Both the position numbers and the translations under genes were made by a program. From assembly GCF_900114115.1 (NCBI RefSeq), contig NZ_FORX01000001.1, forward strand, positions 186,001-250,000: DNA of 64,000 bases. The letters run 5' to 3'. This stretch comes from Desulfomicrobium apsheronum. Lineage in GTDB: Bacteria; Desulfobacterota; Desulfovibrionia; Desulfovibrionales; Desulfomicrobiaceae. Numbering within the stretch: the stretch's first letter is position 1; every line of letters starts with the position of its first letter. The notes below the pieces were generated by a model. That model did not search any database. It had not been told where the DNA came from and worked only from the letters and a program-made list of their open reading frames with translations. Shown in pieces: positions 23,758 through 30,968 of this stretch.

Positions 23758-25249
23758 CGCCGGGCTTCATGCCTGCCATCATCTGTCCGATGCGGTCAAC
23801 GCGCTGCCGGTCGTCCGCCGGGAAGGTGTCCACGATGGCTCCTCCATACATGACCGCGACGCGATCAGCCAGCGCCAGGGCCTCGGACAGGTCCCCGGTG
23901 ACGAGCAGTATTCCGGCCTCTTCGCGGGCCGCGAGCAGAGTGGCCCAGACTTCCTCGATGGCCGAGACGTCAAGGCCCTGGGTGGGCTGCTCCGCGACGA
24001 TGAGACGTGGCCTGCGATGAAATTCCCGCGCCAGGACCATTTTCTGCAGATTCCCGCCCGAAAGCTGTCTGGCCTGGCAGTGCACATCGGGTGGGGAGAC
24101 CTTGAATTGACGGACCAGCTCCTGGGCCACTGCCTTGGCCTTGTCGCGCTGCAGCCAGACCGAAGAACAGTAGCCCTGGCGGGTGGTCAGCAGGAAATTA
24201 TCGACCAGGTCCATGCCCCGGCATACGGCCAGGCCCATGCGATCTTCGGGTATGTAGCTCAGCCCCCCCTGCCAGGCAGGTTCGGAGAAGAAGGCCTGCC
24301 AGCTCTTGCCGAGCACGTTGACCTCGCCCTTGCGGGGCTCCTTCAGGCCGCACACGACTTCGACCAGATCCTTCTGGCCATTGCCGGCCACGCCGACCAC
24401 GGCCAGGATTTCGCCCTGTCTCAGGCTGAGGGAAACGTCCCTCAAGGTTTCGGTGCCGACATCCTGCATGCGCAGCACGTTCTGCCGCAGCTCCATGGGT
24501 TCGCGGTGCACTTCCAGCAGCACTTCCCGCCCGACCATGCGCCGGGCCAGGTCGGCCGGGGAATGCACGTCGCCGGCCGGAAGCTCGTCCACCACTTCGC
24601 CCCGGCGCAGGATGGCGATCTCGTCGGCCAAGGCCATGACTTCGCCCAGCTTGTGGGAGATGTAGACGATGGCCTTGCCCTGAGCCGCCATGCTGCGCAG
24701 GGCCGTGAAGAGCTGCTGCGCCTCCTGGGGCGTGAGCACCGCCGTTGGTTCGTCGAAGATGAGGATACGGCTTTTGCGTTGCAGGAGCTTCAGGATTTCA
24801 ACCCGTTGCTTTTCGCCCATGGACAGGTCCGCCACGCGTGCGGCCGGGTCGATGTCCAAGCCAAAACCTTGCGCCAGCGTTCGGACCTGCTCGCGCATTT
24901 CACGGGGAGAGAGAAAGAAGCCCGGCTCCTGGCCCAGGAAGACGTTCTCGGCCACGGTCATGGCCTCCACCAGCATGAAGTGCTGATAGACCATGCCGAT
25001 TCCGGCTCTGATGGCGTCCTTGGTCGATCGCAGCGCGCTTTCGTGGCCGTCGATCAGTATCCGGCCGCTGTCGGGCAGGTAATGCCCGGCCAGGATGGAC
25101 ATGAGCGTGCTCTTGCCCGCCCCGTTTTCGCCAAGCAGGGCTTTTATCCGGCCTGCGTGGATGTCCAGACTGATGTCGTTGTTGGCCCGGACCGCGCCGA
25201 AGACCTTGGTGATGCCGCGCAGACTGACCGCGGCCGTGGAAGCTGACAC
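23747..25249 (-). CDS. BMP-type ABC transporter ATPase (sugar/nucleoside family)
   Basis: A 500-residue ATPase with two fused ABC domains. The first is canonical: Walker A GENGAGKST near residue 38, signature DLSMGEKQRVEIL, Walker B ILIFDEPTAVLTPQE. The second has a degenerate P-loop (VVGVAGNGQKDLVEV) but a good signature (LSGGNLQKMVLAREF) and Walker B (LIVAEQPTQGLD), as is usual for RbsA/YufO-type proteins. It energises uptake with the two permeases and the BMP-family binding protein upstream. The start lies three bases after the gpt stop. Substrate is inferred to be purine nucleosides or bases from the neighbour. Confidence 0.93.
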   Translation of the reverse strand: MSASTAAVSLRGITKVFGAVRANNDISLDIHAGRIKALLGENGAGKSTLMSILAGHYLPDSGRILIDGHESALRSTKDAIRAGIGMVYQHFMLVEAMTVAENVFLGQEPGFFLSPREMREQVRTLAQGFGLDIDPAARVADLSMGEKQRVEILKLLQRKSRILIFDEPTAVLTPQEAQQLFTALRSMAAQGKAIVYISHKLGEVMALADEIAILRRGEVVDELPAGDVHSPADLARRMVGREVLLEVHREPMELRQNVLRMQDVGTETLRDVSLSLRQGEILAVVGVAGNGQKDLVEVVCGLKEPRKGEVNVLGKSWQAFFSEPAWQGGLSYIPEDRMGLAVCRGMDLVDNFLLTTRQGYCSSVWLQRDKAKAVAQELVRQFKVSPPDVHCQARQLSGGNLQKMVLAREFHRRPRLIVAEQPTQGLDVSAIEEVWATLLAAREEAGILLVTGDLSEALALADRVAVMYGGAIVDTFPADDRQRVDRIGQMMAGMKPGDDD

Positions 25250-25252
25250 GCC

Positions 25253-25738
25253 TCAGCCCTGCCGCATCCCGGCGATGGGCTGCACGAACTGCGATTCCGT
25301 GTCCCACGGAAAGAGGATCCAGGTGTCCTGGCTGACCTCGGTGACGAAGGTGTCCACCAGCGGGCGTCCAGCGGGTTTGGCGTAGACGGAGGCGAAGTGG
25401 GCCTTGGGCAGCAGTTCGCGGATGAGCTTGGCCGTACGGCCGGTGTCGACCAGGTCATCGATGATGAGCCAGCCCTCGCCGTTGCCCTCGATGCCTTTCA
25501 AAAGCTTGACCTCGCCCTTCTGGTTTTTCCAGTCGTAGCTGGACACGCAGATCGTATCCACCAGACGGATGTCCAGTTCGCGGGCGATGATCGCGGCCGG
25601 CACGAGGCCCCCACGGGTCACGGCGATGATGCCGTTGAAGAAATCCTTGTCCAGGAGCCGCCAGGAGAGGGCCTTGGCGTCACGGTGCAACTGGTCCCAG
25701 GAGATGGGGTAGGTGCGCTGATATCTGTTTTCGGTCAT
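25253..25738 (-). CDS. gpt: Xanthine(-guanine) phosphoribosyltransferase
   Basis: Salvages xanthine, guanine or hypoxanthine with PRPP to the nucleotide. The 161-residue protein has the E. coli Gpt-like start ([19 protein letters not shown]), the loop [21 protein letters not shown] near residue 36, and the PRPP motif [13 protein letters not shown] near 92. It lies between the permease and ATPase genes of an ABC importer with only three and nine bases of spacing. This position argues that incoming substrate is a purine trapped by phosphoribosylation. Confidence 0.94.
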   Translation of the reverse strand: MTENRYQRTYPISWDQLHRDAKALSWRLLDKDFFNGIIAVTRGGLVPAAIIARELDIRLVDTICVSSYDWKNQKGEVKLLKGIEGNGEGWLIIDDLVDTGRTAKLIRELLPKAHFASVYAKPAGRPLVDTFVTEVSQDTWILFPWDTESQFVQPIAGMRQG

Positions 25739-25747
25739 AAAGGTTTC

Positions 25748-26668
25748 CTATTCAGAAGGTTCCATGTTCACGCCCAGAGCGGCCGGGGCTTGGGTGCGAT
25801 CGCTGCGCCATGACGAGAAGGCCAGGGCCGCGATGGTCAATACATAGGGCAGCATGAGCAGGATGGACGAGGGCAACGCCGTGCCCATAGCCTGCAGACG
25901 GAGCTGAAAAGCCATGACTCCGCCGAAGAGGTAGGCGCCGATCATGGCCCGGCTCGGGCGCCAGAAGGCGAAGATGACCAGGGCGACGGCGATCCAGCCC
26001 CGGCCGGAAGTCAGGCCGTTGGTCCACAGGTGAGTGTAGGCAAGGCTCAGGTAGCTTCCGCCGAAACCGACCAGCATCCCGCCTCCCAGCAGTGCCGCCC
26101 AGCGATAGGCCAGAACGTTCAGGCCGGCGGCCCGTGTCGCGGCGGGACTCTCCCCGGCGGCGCGGACGGCCATGCCCCAGCGGGTGTAGCGGAAGAAGGC
26201 CCACAGCAGCGGCGGAATGATGTAGGAAAGATAGACCAGGGCGTCCTGCTGGAAGAAGATCGTGCCCAGGCCGGGCAGGTCGCCAAGAACGGGCAGGGAG
26301 AACTTGTCGAAGCCGGGGGCGGTGCGGCCGATGTAGGGCGTGCCGAAAAATCCGGCCAGTCCCGTGCCAAAAATGGTCAGGGCAAGTCCGGAGACGACCT
26401 GGTTGCCCATGAACCAGATGCAGACGACGCCGTGCAGCGCGGCCATGCAGGCTCCTGCCAATCCGCCAGCCACGAAGGCCAGCACTGGCGAGCCCGTGTG
26501 CAGGGCCGTGAGGAATCCGACCAGGGCGCCGACCAGCATCATGCCTTCCACGCCGAGGTTCAGGATGCCACCTTTCTCGGTGAGGATCTCCCCCAGGGTG
26601 GCGTACAGGATCGGGGTTCCGGCCTGAACCGTGGCCGCCAGCAGGGCGAGCAGAATTTCAGGGGTCAT
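25748..26668 (-). CDS. BMP-type ABC transporter permease (second)
   Basis: A 306-residue inner-membrane permease of the YufQ-like family, hydrophobic throughout. The start TPEILLALLAATVQAG is followed by the conserved ILYATLGEILTEKGGILNLG and GVEGMMLVGAL; the C-terminal half has GRGWIAVALVIFAFWRPSRA, the loop seen in this family. The open frame extends far upstream, but the ATG at 26668 overlaps the upstream permease stop by four bases and begins the conserved region. It forms the channel together with the upstream permease. Confidence 0.93.
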   Translation of the reverse strand: MTPEILLALLAATVQAGTPILYATLGEILTEKGGILNLGVEGMMLVGALVGFLTALHTGSPVLAFVAGGLAGACMAALHGVVCIWFMGNQVVSGLALTIFGTGLAGFFGTPYIGRTAPGFDKFSLPVLGDLPGLGTIFFQQDALVYLSYIIPPLLWAFFRYTRWGMAVRAAGESPAATRAAGLNVLAYRWAALLGGGMLVGFGGSYLSLAYTHLWTNGLTSGRGWIAVALVIFAFWRPSRAMIGAYLFGGVMAFQLRLQAMGTALPSSILLMLPYVLTIAALAFSSWRSDRTQAPAALGVNMEPSE

Positions 26669-27729
26669 CCGATCCTCCGCAGGTGCAGGCGGTAACGCGA
26701 GAAGAAGCCTCCGGCCAGCACGGCCAGAAGGATGAAGCCTTCCATGATGGCGCCGAAGGCCGCCGGAATCTGCAGATCGAGTTGCAGGCTTTCCATGCCC
26801 ACGCGCAGGCCAGCCAGAAGAAAGGAGGACACGGCGATGATCAGGGGATTGAGGTTGGCGAGCCAGGCCACGACAATGGCCGTGTAGCCGTAGCCGGACA
26901 TGATGCTCGGCTGCAGGCGTCCGAGGGTGGCCGAGGCTTCCAGAAAACCGGCCCAACCGGCCAAGGCTCCGCTCACTCCCATGACCAGGATCACCAGCAG
27001 GGAGTAGGGCATGCGAGCATAGCGGGCCGCGCGGACATTTTCGCCGCAGGCCCGAAGCTCGTATCCCAGGCGGGTCGAGCGCAGGAAAACCGTCATCAGC
27101 ACTCCGATGGCCAGGCAGAGCAGCAGGCCCCAGTTCAGGCGGGTGTCGCCGATGCGCGCGACCACGGCGGCGGGCACGAATTCGCTGGTCATGGGAAAGC
27201 CGAAGCTGCCCGGATCCTTCCATGCGCCATAGACGAGATATTCGAGAATCAGGATGCCGACGTAATTGAGCATCAAGGTGACGATAATCTCGTTGGTCTT
27301 AAGCTTGAGGCGCAGCACGGCGGGAATGATCCCCCACAGGCTGCCGGTCAGCGAGGCGCAGATCAGCATGGTCGGCAGCAGGGCGTACCAGGGCCAGCCG
27401 GGAAAGGTCAGGGCGGCCCAAGTTGCGCCCACGGCCCCCAGGGCGAACTGGCCCTCCGCGCCGATGTTCCAGATCTGCAGGCGAAAAGTCAGGCCCACGC
27501 CAAGTGAACACAGAAAAATGGGAATGGCCTTGATCAGGCAGTCCTCAAGGGCATAGCCGGAGCCGAAGGCGCTGTGCACAAGCAGCCACAGGGCGCTTGC
27601 GGGCGGCTTGCCCTGCATGGCCAGGAGCAGTCCGCTGACGACAAAAGCCAGGCCAAGGGCTGCCAGAAAAACAAGACAGGAGCCCCAGCCAAGGGGCTCC
27701 TGTCGTCGTACGGCGCTGAGTTGAAGCAT
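26665..27729 (-). CDS. BMP-type ABC transporter permease (first)
   Basis: A 354-residue polytopic permease of the YufP-like family. The N-terminal part has a long membrane segment (CLVFLAALGLAFVVSGLLL), then LTFRLQIWNIGAEGQFALGA near residue 80, the family hallmark. LKTNEIIVTLMLNYV and the loop LRACGENVRAARYARM follow, with GYGYTAIVVAWLANLNPL in the C-terminal half. The gene starts nine bases after the binding-protein gene ends and overlaps the next permease gene. It imports nucleosides or nucleobases by inference from gpt in the operon. Confidence 0.93.
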   Translation of the reverse strand: MLQLSAVRRQEPLGWGSCLVFLAALGLAFVVSGLLLAMQGKPPASALWLLVHSAFGSGYALEDCLIKAIPIFLCSLGVGLTFRLQIWNIGAEGQFALGAVGATWAALTFPGWPWYALLPTMLICASLTGSLWGIIPAVLRLKLKTNEIIVTLMLNYVGILILEYLVYGAWKDPGSFGFPMTSEFVPAAVVARIGDTRLNWGLLLCLAIGVLMTVFLRSTRLGYELRACGENVRAARYARMPYSLLVILVMGVSGALAGWAGFLEASATLGRLQPSIMSGYGYTAIVVAWLANLNPLIIAVSSFLLAGLRVGMESLQLDLQIPAAFGAIMEGFILLAVLAGGFFSRYRLHLRRIG

Positions 27730-27738
27730 CGAGGGACC

Positions 27739-28797
27739 TTATTCCAGGGTGCCGACAACGCCCTGCACGAACCAGTTGAATCCAAGCAGGTCGCCATCGG
27801 CCATGACCGTACCGGCGGCGACTTTCTCGACGCCGGCCTGATCCTTGATGGGGCCGCTGAAGACCTGATAGGCGCCGGAGGCGATCTCCGCCTTCTTGTC
27901 GAGAACGGTCTTCTGCACATCGGCCGGGACCATTTCGCCGAAGGGCGCGATGTCGACGATGCCCTTGTCCAGTCCGTGCCAGTAGAAGTCGCTTTTCCAG
28001 GTGCCGTCCTTGATCTGCTGGACCATTTCCGTGTAGAACGGGCCCCAGTTCCAAGTGGCTGCGGTCAGGTGTGACTTGGGCGCAAAGGCGGACATGTCGG
28101 TGTTGTAGCCCACGGAGTAGACGCCGCGTTCCTGGGCCGCTTCCTGCGGGCCGGGGGAATCCTGATGCTGGGCGATGACGTCGCAGCCGACGTCGAGCAA
28201 GGACTTGCCAGCCTCTTTTTCCGTCGCCGGGTCGTACCAGGTCTTGGTCCAGACCACGCGGACCTGCACGTCGGGATTGACGGCCTGGGCGCCGAGGGTG
28301 AAGGCGTTGATGCCGCGGATGACCTCGGGGATGGGGAAGGCCGCCACGTAGCCCAGAACGTTGGACTTGGTCATGGCGCCCGCGACCATGCCGGTCAGAT
28401 AGCGGGCCTGATAGATGCGCCCGAAATAGTTGGCCATGTTTTCAGCGTTCTTGTAGCCGGAACAGTGCAGGAACTTGACCTTGGGAAAATCCTTGGCCAC
28501 TTTGAGCATGGGGTCCATGTAGCCGTAGCTGGTGGCGAAGATGACGTCATACCCCTTGCGGGCCATGTTCATGATGACACGTTCGGAATCCTGGCCTTCG
28601 GCGACGGATTCGACAAACGACGTGGTCACTCCGTCCATGGCTTCGACAGCCAGGCGGCCCTGATCATGGGCATAGGAATATCCGGCGTCGCCCACCGGGG
28701 ACACATAGACAAATCCAACTTTCATGTCTTCGGCGAAGCAGGTTGATCCCAGGGCCAAAAAGGCCAGCAGGAACAAGGGCAAACATTTTCGCATCAT
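27739..28797 (-). CDS. BMP/Med-family ABC substrate-binding protein
   Basis: A 352-residue periplasmic binding protein. A signal peptide of about 22 residues (KCLPLFLLAFLALGSTCFA) precedes KVGFVYVSPVGDAGYSYAHDQGR, the typical N-terminus of the BMP family (PnrA/TmpC-like purine nucleoside receptors). Further family segments are VIFATSYGYMDPMLKVA, FGRIYQARYLTGMVAGAMT and DVIAQHQDSPG. The ATG at 28797 follows GGAGG; the longer frame upstream lacks a signal peptide. There is no clear lipobox, so a soluble periplasmic protein is likely. It heads the operon running to 21449. Confidence 0.94.
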   Translation of the reverse strand: MMRKCLPLFLLAFLALGSTCFAEDMKVGFVYVSPVGDAGYSYAHDQGRLAVEAMDGVTTSFVESVAEGQDSERVIMNMARKGYDVIFATSYGYMDPMLKVAKDFPKVKFLHCSGYKNAENMANYFGRIYQARYLTGMVAGAMTKSNVLGYVAAFPIPEVIRGINAFTLGAQAVNPDVQVRVVWTKTWYDPATEKEAGKSLLDVGCDVIAQHQDSPGPQEAAQERGVYSVGYNTDMSAFAPKSHLTAATWNWGPFYTEMVQQIKDGTWKSDFYWHGLDKGIVDIAPFGEMVPADVQKTVLDKKAEIASGAYQVFSGPIKDQAGVEKVAAGTVMADGDLLGFNWFVQGVVGTLE

Positions 28798-29138
28798 CCG
28801 TCCTCCGTAATGTGTTGCTGCAAGGGGTGGCCCCGGGGCACGACGCCCATTCGTGGGGAGAGTTCCAAGCACATGGCACATAGCCAATACCCTCTAAGCT
28901 GGCAACAGGCAGGTAGCCATGCTTTCATCCATGTAAACCGGACAAATGTCAGACAGTTGTTGACAAGAACGCGAAAAGTCCGGAAAAAAACAGACAATAA
29001 TTGATGGCGTACTGGGGTCCGGTTTTTGTCCTTTTTGTATTAACATGTTGAAATAAAGATATATTGATGCCTCCGGCACGGTTCTGTCATACTGTCTTAC
29101 ATTCGCCCCGCAGGATAGCTTCAGAGAAGGGAGTAAAC
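28798..29138. other. Divergent intergenic region between BMP operon and RHH-PilZ gene
   Basis: This 341-nt gap contains no gene. The part next to the binding-protein gene is a G+C-rich leader with possible hairpins; the part next to the PilZ gene is A+T-rich. A TTGACA at 28960-28965 faces the PilZ gene, but no good -10 box was found at normal spacing. I could not recognise a riboswitch consensus. Confidence 0.5.
28877..28905 (-). promoter_or_regulatory. Candidate sigma70 promoter of the BMP-ABC operon
   Basis: On the minus strand TTGCCA (28905-28900) and TATGTG (28882-28877) are spaced by 17 nt. It would give a leader of about 75 nt before the binding-protein gene. Match is partial at the -10 box. 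Confidence 0.4.
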
Positions 29139-29633
29139 ATGTCCAAAGACACGATGATAAGTTTCAGGACCACGGAAGATTTCAGCAAATCGCTGAAAAA
29201 ATTTGCCAAGAAGAACAAGGTCACGCTTTCGGGGTTTATCGACGCCGTCCTGCAGGATTTTCTTCAGTCCCAGGCGGGGCAGGATATCCTGCTGGAGGAT
29301 CGGCGCAGATTTCCGCGGCAGCACAAGGCCATTCCAGCCATCATCAGCGGTCAGGTCGGCTCGCAAAAATATTTCCATGCCAGCAAGATAACCAACCTGT
29401 CCCTGGGCGGGATCAATCTTGTCGTGCCCAAGAACGGTGATGGCTGCAATCTGGCCGATCAGGAGCTGGACTCTTTTGATGTCGTTTTCGCCTTGCCGCG
29501 GGAAGATCGGCCTATCACCATCCAGTGTCAGGGCAAGAGGGTTTTCCAGACTTCGGACTGCTACCAGGTTGGCGCCAGTTTCGACGACACCGATCTGGAC
29601 AGTTATCAGGCCTTGCAGAGCTACCTCTACTGA
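29139..29633 (+). CDS. Ribbon-helix-helix/PilZ fusion protein
   Basis: A 164-residue protein with two apparent modules. Residues 5-43 (TMISFRTTEDFSKSLKKFA, then VTLSGFIDAVLQDFL) look like a ribbon-helix-helix DNA-binding unit. Residues 54-164 look like PilZ: RxxxR at Arg56-Arg60 and N86-L-S-L-G-G91 match the two c-di-GMP-binding motifs. The combination suggests a transcription factor controlled by c-di-GMP, which is an inference. The ATG at 29139 follows AAGGGAG. It stands alone between divergent and convergent neighbours, with its own terminator. Confidence 0.82.
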   Translation: MSKDTMISFRTTEDFSKSLKKFAKKNKVTLSGFIDAVLQDFLQSQAGQDILLEDRRRFPRQHKAIPAIISGQVGSQKYFHASKITNLSLGGINLVVPKNGDGCNLADQELDSFDVVFALPREDRPITIQCQGKRVFQTSDCYQVGASFDDTDLDSYQALQSYLY

Positions 29634-29659
29634 GTTTTTTGGCCAGGGTTGAGGTTTTG

Positions 29660-29693
29660 CGCCCCGGGACACGCAGGTGTTCCGGGGCGTTTT
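29660..29693 (+). terminator. Intrinsic terminator after the RHH-PilZ gene
   Basis: A 13-bp stem (CGCCCCGGGACAC with GTGTTCCGGGGCG, one G-U) with a GCAG loop is followed by TTTT. It lies between convergent genes and may also stop transcription from the minus strand, although the T tract there is poor. Confidence 0.88.
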
Positions 29694-29723
29694 GCGTCTG
29701 GGTGGACGGTATGGGCGGCGTGA

Positions 29724-30248
29724 TTACACTTCCAGCCATCTGCGCAGGTGTTCCGTTTCCTCTTTCCAGCGCGGACTGAAGCGCAGGTCGAGGAAGCGTG
29801 CGTAGACCAGATCCAGGTAATCCATGCATTTTTCCAGCAGATAGATCTTTTCGAGGATGCACCCGTCGGGGTCTTCGCCTTCCTCCAGCTTCATTTCCAC
29901 CTTGGGGGTTTTGAGGCCCTGCAGGGTGAAGTTGGCCGCGTCCAGAAGCACCTGCCAGCTGACCTCGTCCCGCTCGACTCGGACCTTGGCCTTGTTGACC
30001 TTCTTGCCATTGCGAAGCCCCATGCGTGCCTCGCGCAGTTCGGCCATGGGCCCGCTGCACACGGCCGTTTCCCTGGCCTCTCCCTCGCCTCCCTGGACCG
30101 AGACCTTCTGCTCCACCGTGACCGAGAAGGCCTCGCCTTCCCTGGTCCGAAAAAGTCCGTTGCTGGTTTCGCTGGCAAACCACAGCCAAGTCAGAAATTC
30201 CTGTCCCAGAAGGAGGCTCACTGTTTCCGCGCGTTCAAGATCCATCAT
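29724..30248 (-). CDS. Conserved-looking protein of unknown function paired with RdgC-like gene
   Basis: A 174-residue soluble protein that I do not recognise. It begins MDLERAETVSLLLGQEFLTWLWFASE, contains a beta-rich middle (AFSVTVEQKVSVQGG; RVERDEVSWQVLL) and ends in a charged helical region (CILEKIYLLEKCMDYLDLVYARFLDLRF). No signal peptide or membrane segment is visible. Its start codon overlaps the stop of the RdgC-like gene (ATGA), so the two proteins are probably made together and may interact. In composition and codon use it resembles the core genes nearby. Confidence 0.8.
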   Translation of the reverse strand: MMDLERAETVSLLLGQEFLTWLWFASETSNGLFRTREGEAFSVTVEQKVSVQGGEGEARETAVCSGPMAELREARMGLRNGKKVNKAKVRVERDEVSWQVLLDAANFTLQGLKTPKVEMKLEEGEDPDGCILEKIYLLEKCMDYLDLVYARFLDLRFSPRWKEETEHLRRWLEV

Positions 30249-30874
30249 GCACCTCCCTGGGCGAAAACGGTCGGTTCAAAATCGTCGAGTTCGGCCTGAC
30301 GTTCGGCCCCAAGGGTGCTTAGAGCCAGAAAATAAGGAGTCAGAGGCTCCAGATTGAGGCCGAAAGTGTGCGTGAAAAGCTCCTCGAAGAGTTCCGTCAG
30401 CCTGGACTGGGTGGAGGCGATGTAGACCAGCTGTCTGGTCGTGTCCCAGACCACGTCGAAGCAGGCCGGGATGGGCAGGGTCCGGGCGCGCAGGCGTAGT
30501 TCGACCTGCTCGCGGATCTCGGTTTTCTGTTCTTTGGTCAGAAATTTCTTGCCCTGATCGCGCATGGATCGCATGGCCTCGTTCACGGCCACGGCGAAAT
30601 GTTTTTTCATGACCGCAGGCGGCACGCGGCGCGTGTCCAGGCGCAGGGTGAAGGTCAGGTATGGGCCTTTTTCTGGCGGGCACAAGGCAAATTCCGGATC
30701 GAGCATGTTGTCGAAGGAGACCCAGCCGAAACTGCGCTCCTCGGCACTGGCGTCGATGTCGCGGAAGGCGTTGCGTTTGAGCCGCTCGTCCACTTCGTGC
30801 CAGAAGCTCGAAGGGATATCATCCTCCACAATGCGGTAGCGCGTGATTCCCACGCTTGCTGACATGAATCCCAA
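30245..30874 (-). CDS. RdgC-like recombination-associated protein (short form, TTG start)
   Basis: A 209-residue protein resembling short deltaproteobacterial RdgC proteins: GITRYRIVED near the start, SAEERSFGWVSFDN near residue 43, then the RdgC-like helical segment VPPAVMKKHFAVAVNEAM, KEQKTEIREQVELRLRAR and FDVVWDTTRQLVYIASTQSR. E. coli RdgC binds DNA and inhibits RecA; function here is inferred. A TTG at 30874 was chosen over the ATG at 30865 and the upstream ATG at 30916, because GGGGAGG lies five bases before it and the residues GFM then align with the family N-terminus. It overlaps the downstream unknown gene. Confidence 0.75.
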   Translation of the reverse strand: MGFMSASVGITRYRIVEDDIPSSFWHEVDERLKRNAFRDIDASAEERSFGWVSFDNMLDPEFALCPPEKGPYLTFTLRLDTRRVPPAVMKKHFAVAVNEAMRSMRDQGKKFLTKEQKTEIREQVELRLRARTLPIPACFDVVWDTTRQLVYIASTQSRLTELFEELFTHTFGLNLEPLTPYFLALSTLGAERQAELDDFEPTVFAQGGA

Positions 30875-30968
30875 GGCGTCCTCCCCGCCGTCTTCGTCTT
30901 TGTGCTTTGACGGCATCTTGGTTTTGTTTAAAGGTCTATATTCATCACTCGAATTTCACGGAGTTCCC

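Noticed and set aside
28798-28876. Purine-type riboswitch before the BMP-ABC operon
   Set aside because: Expected from the purine context, but I could not find the conserved junction sequences; only generic G+C hairpins are visible.
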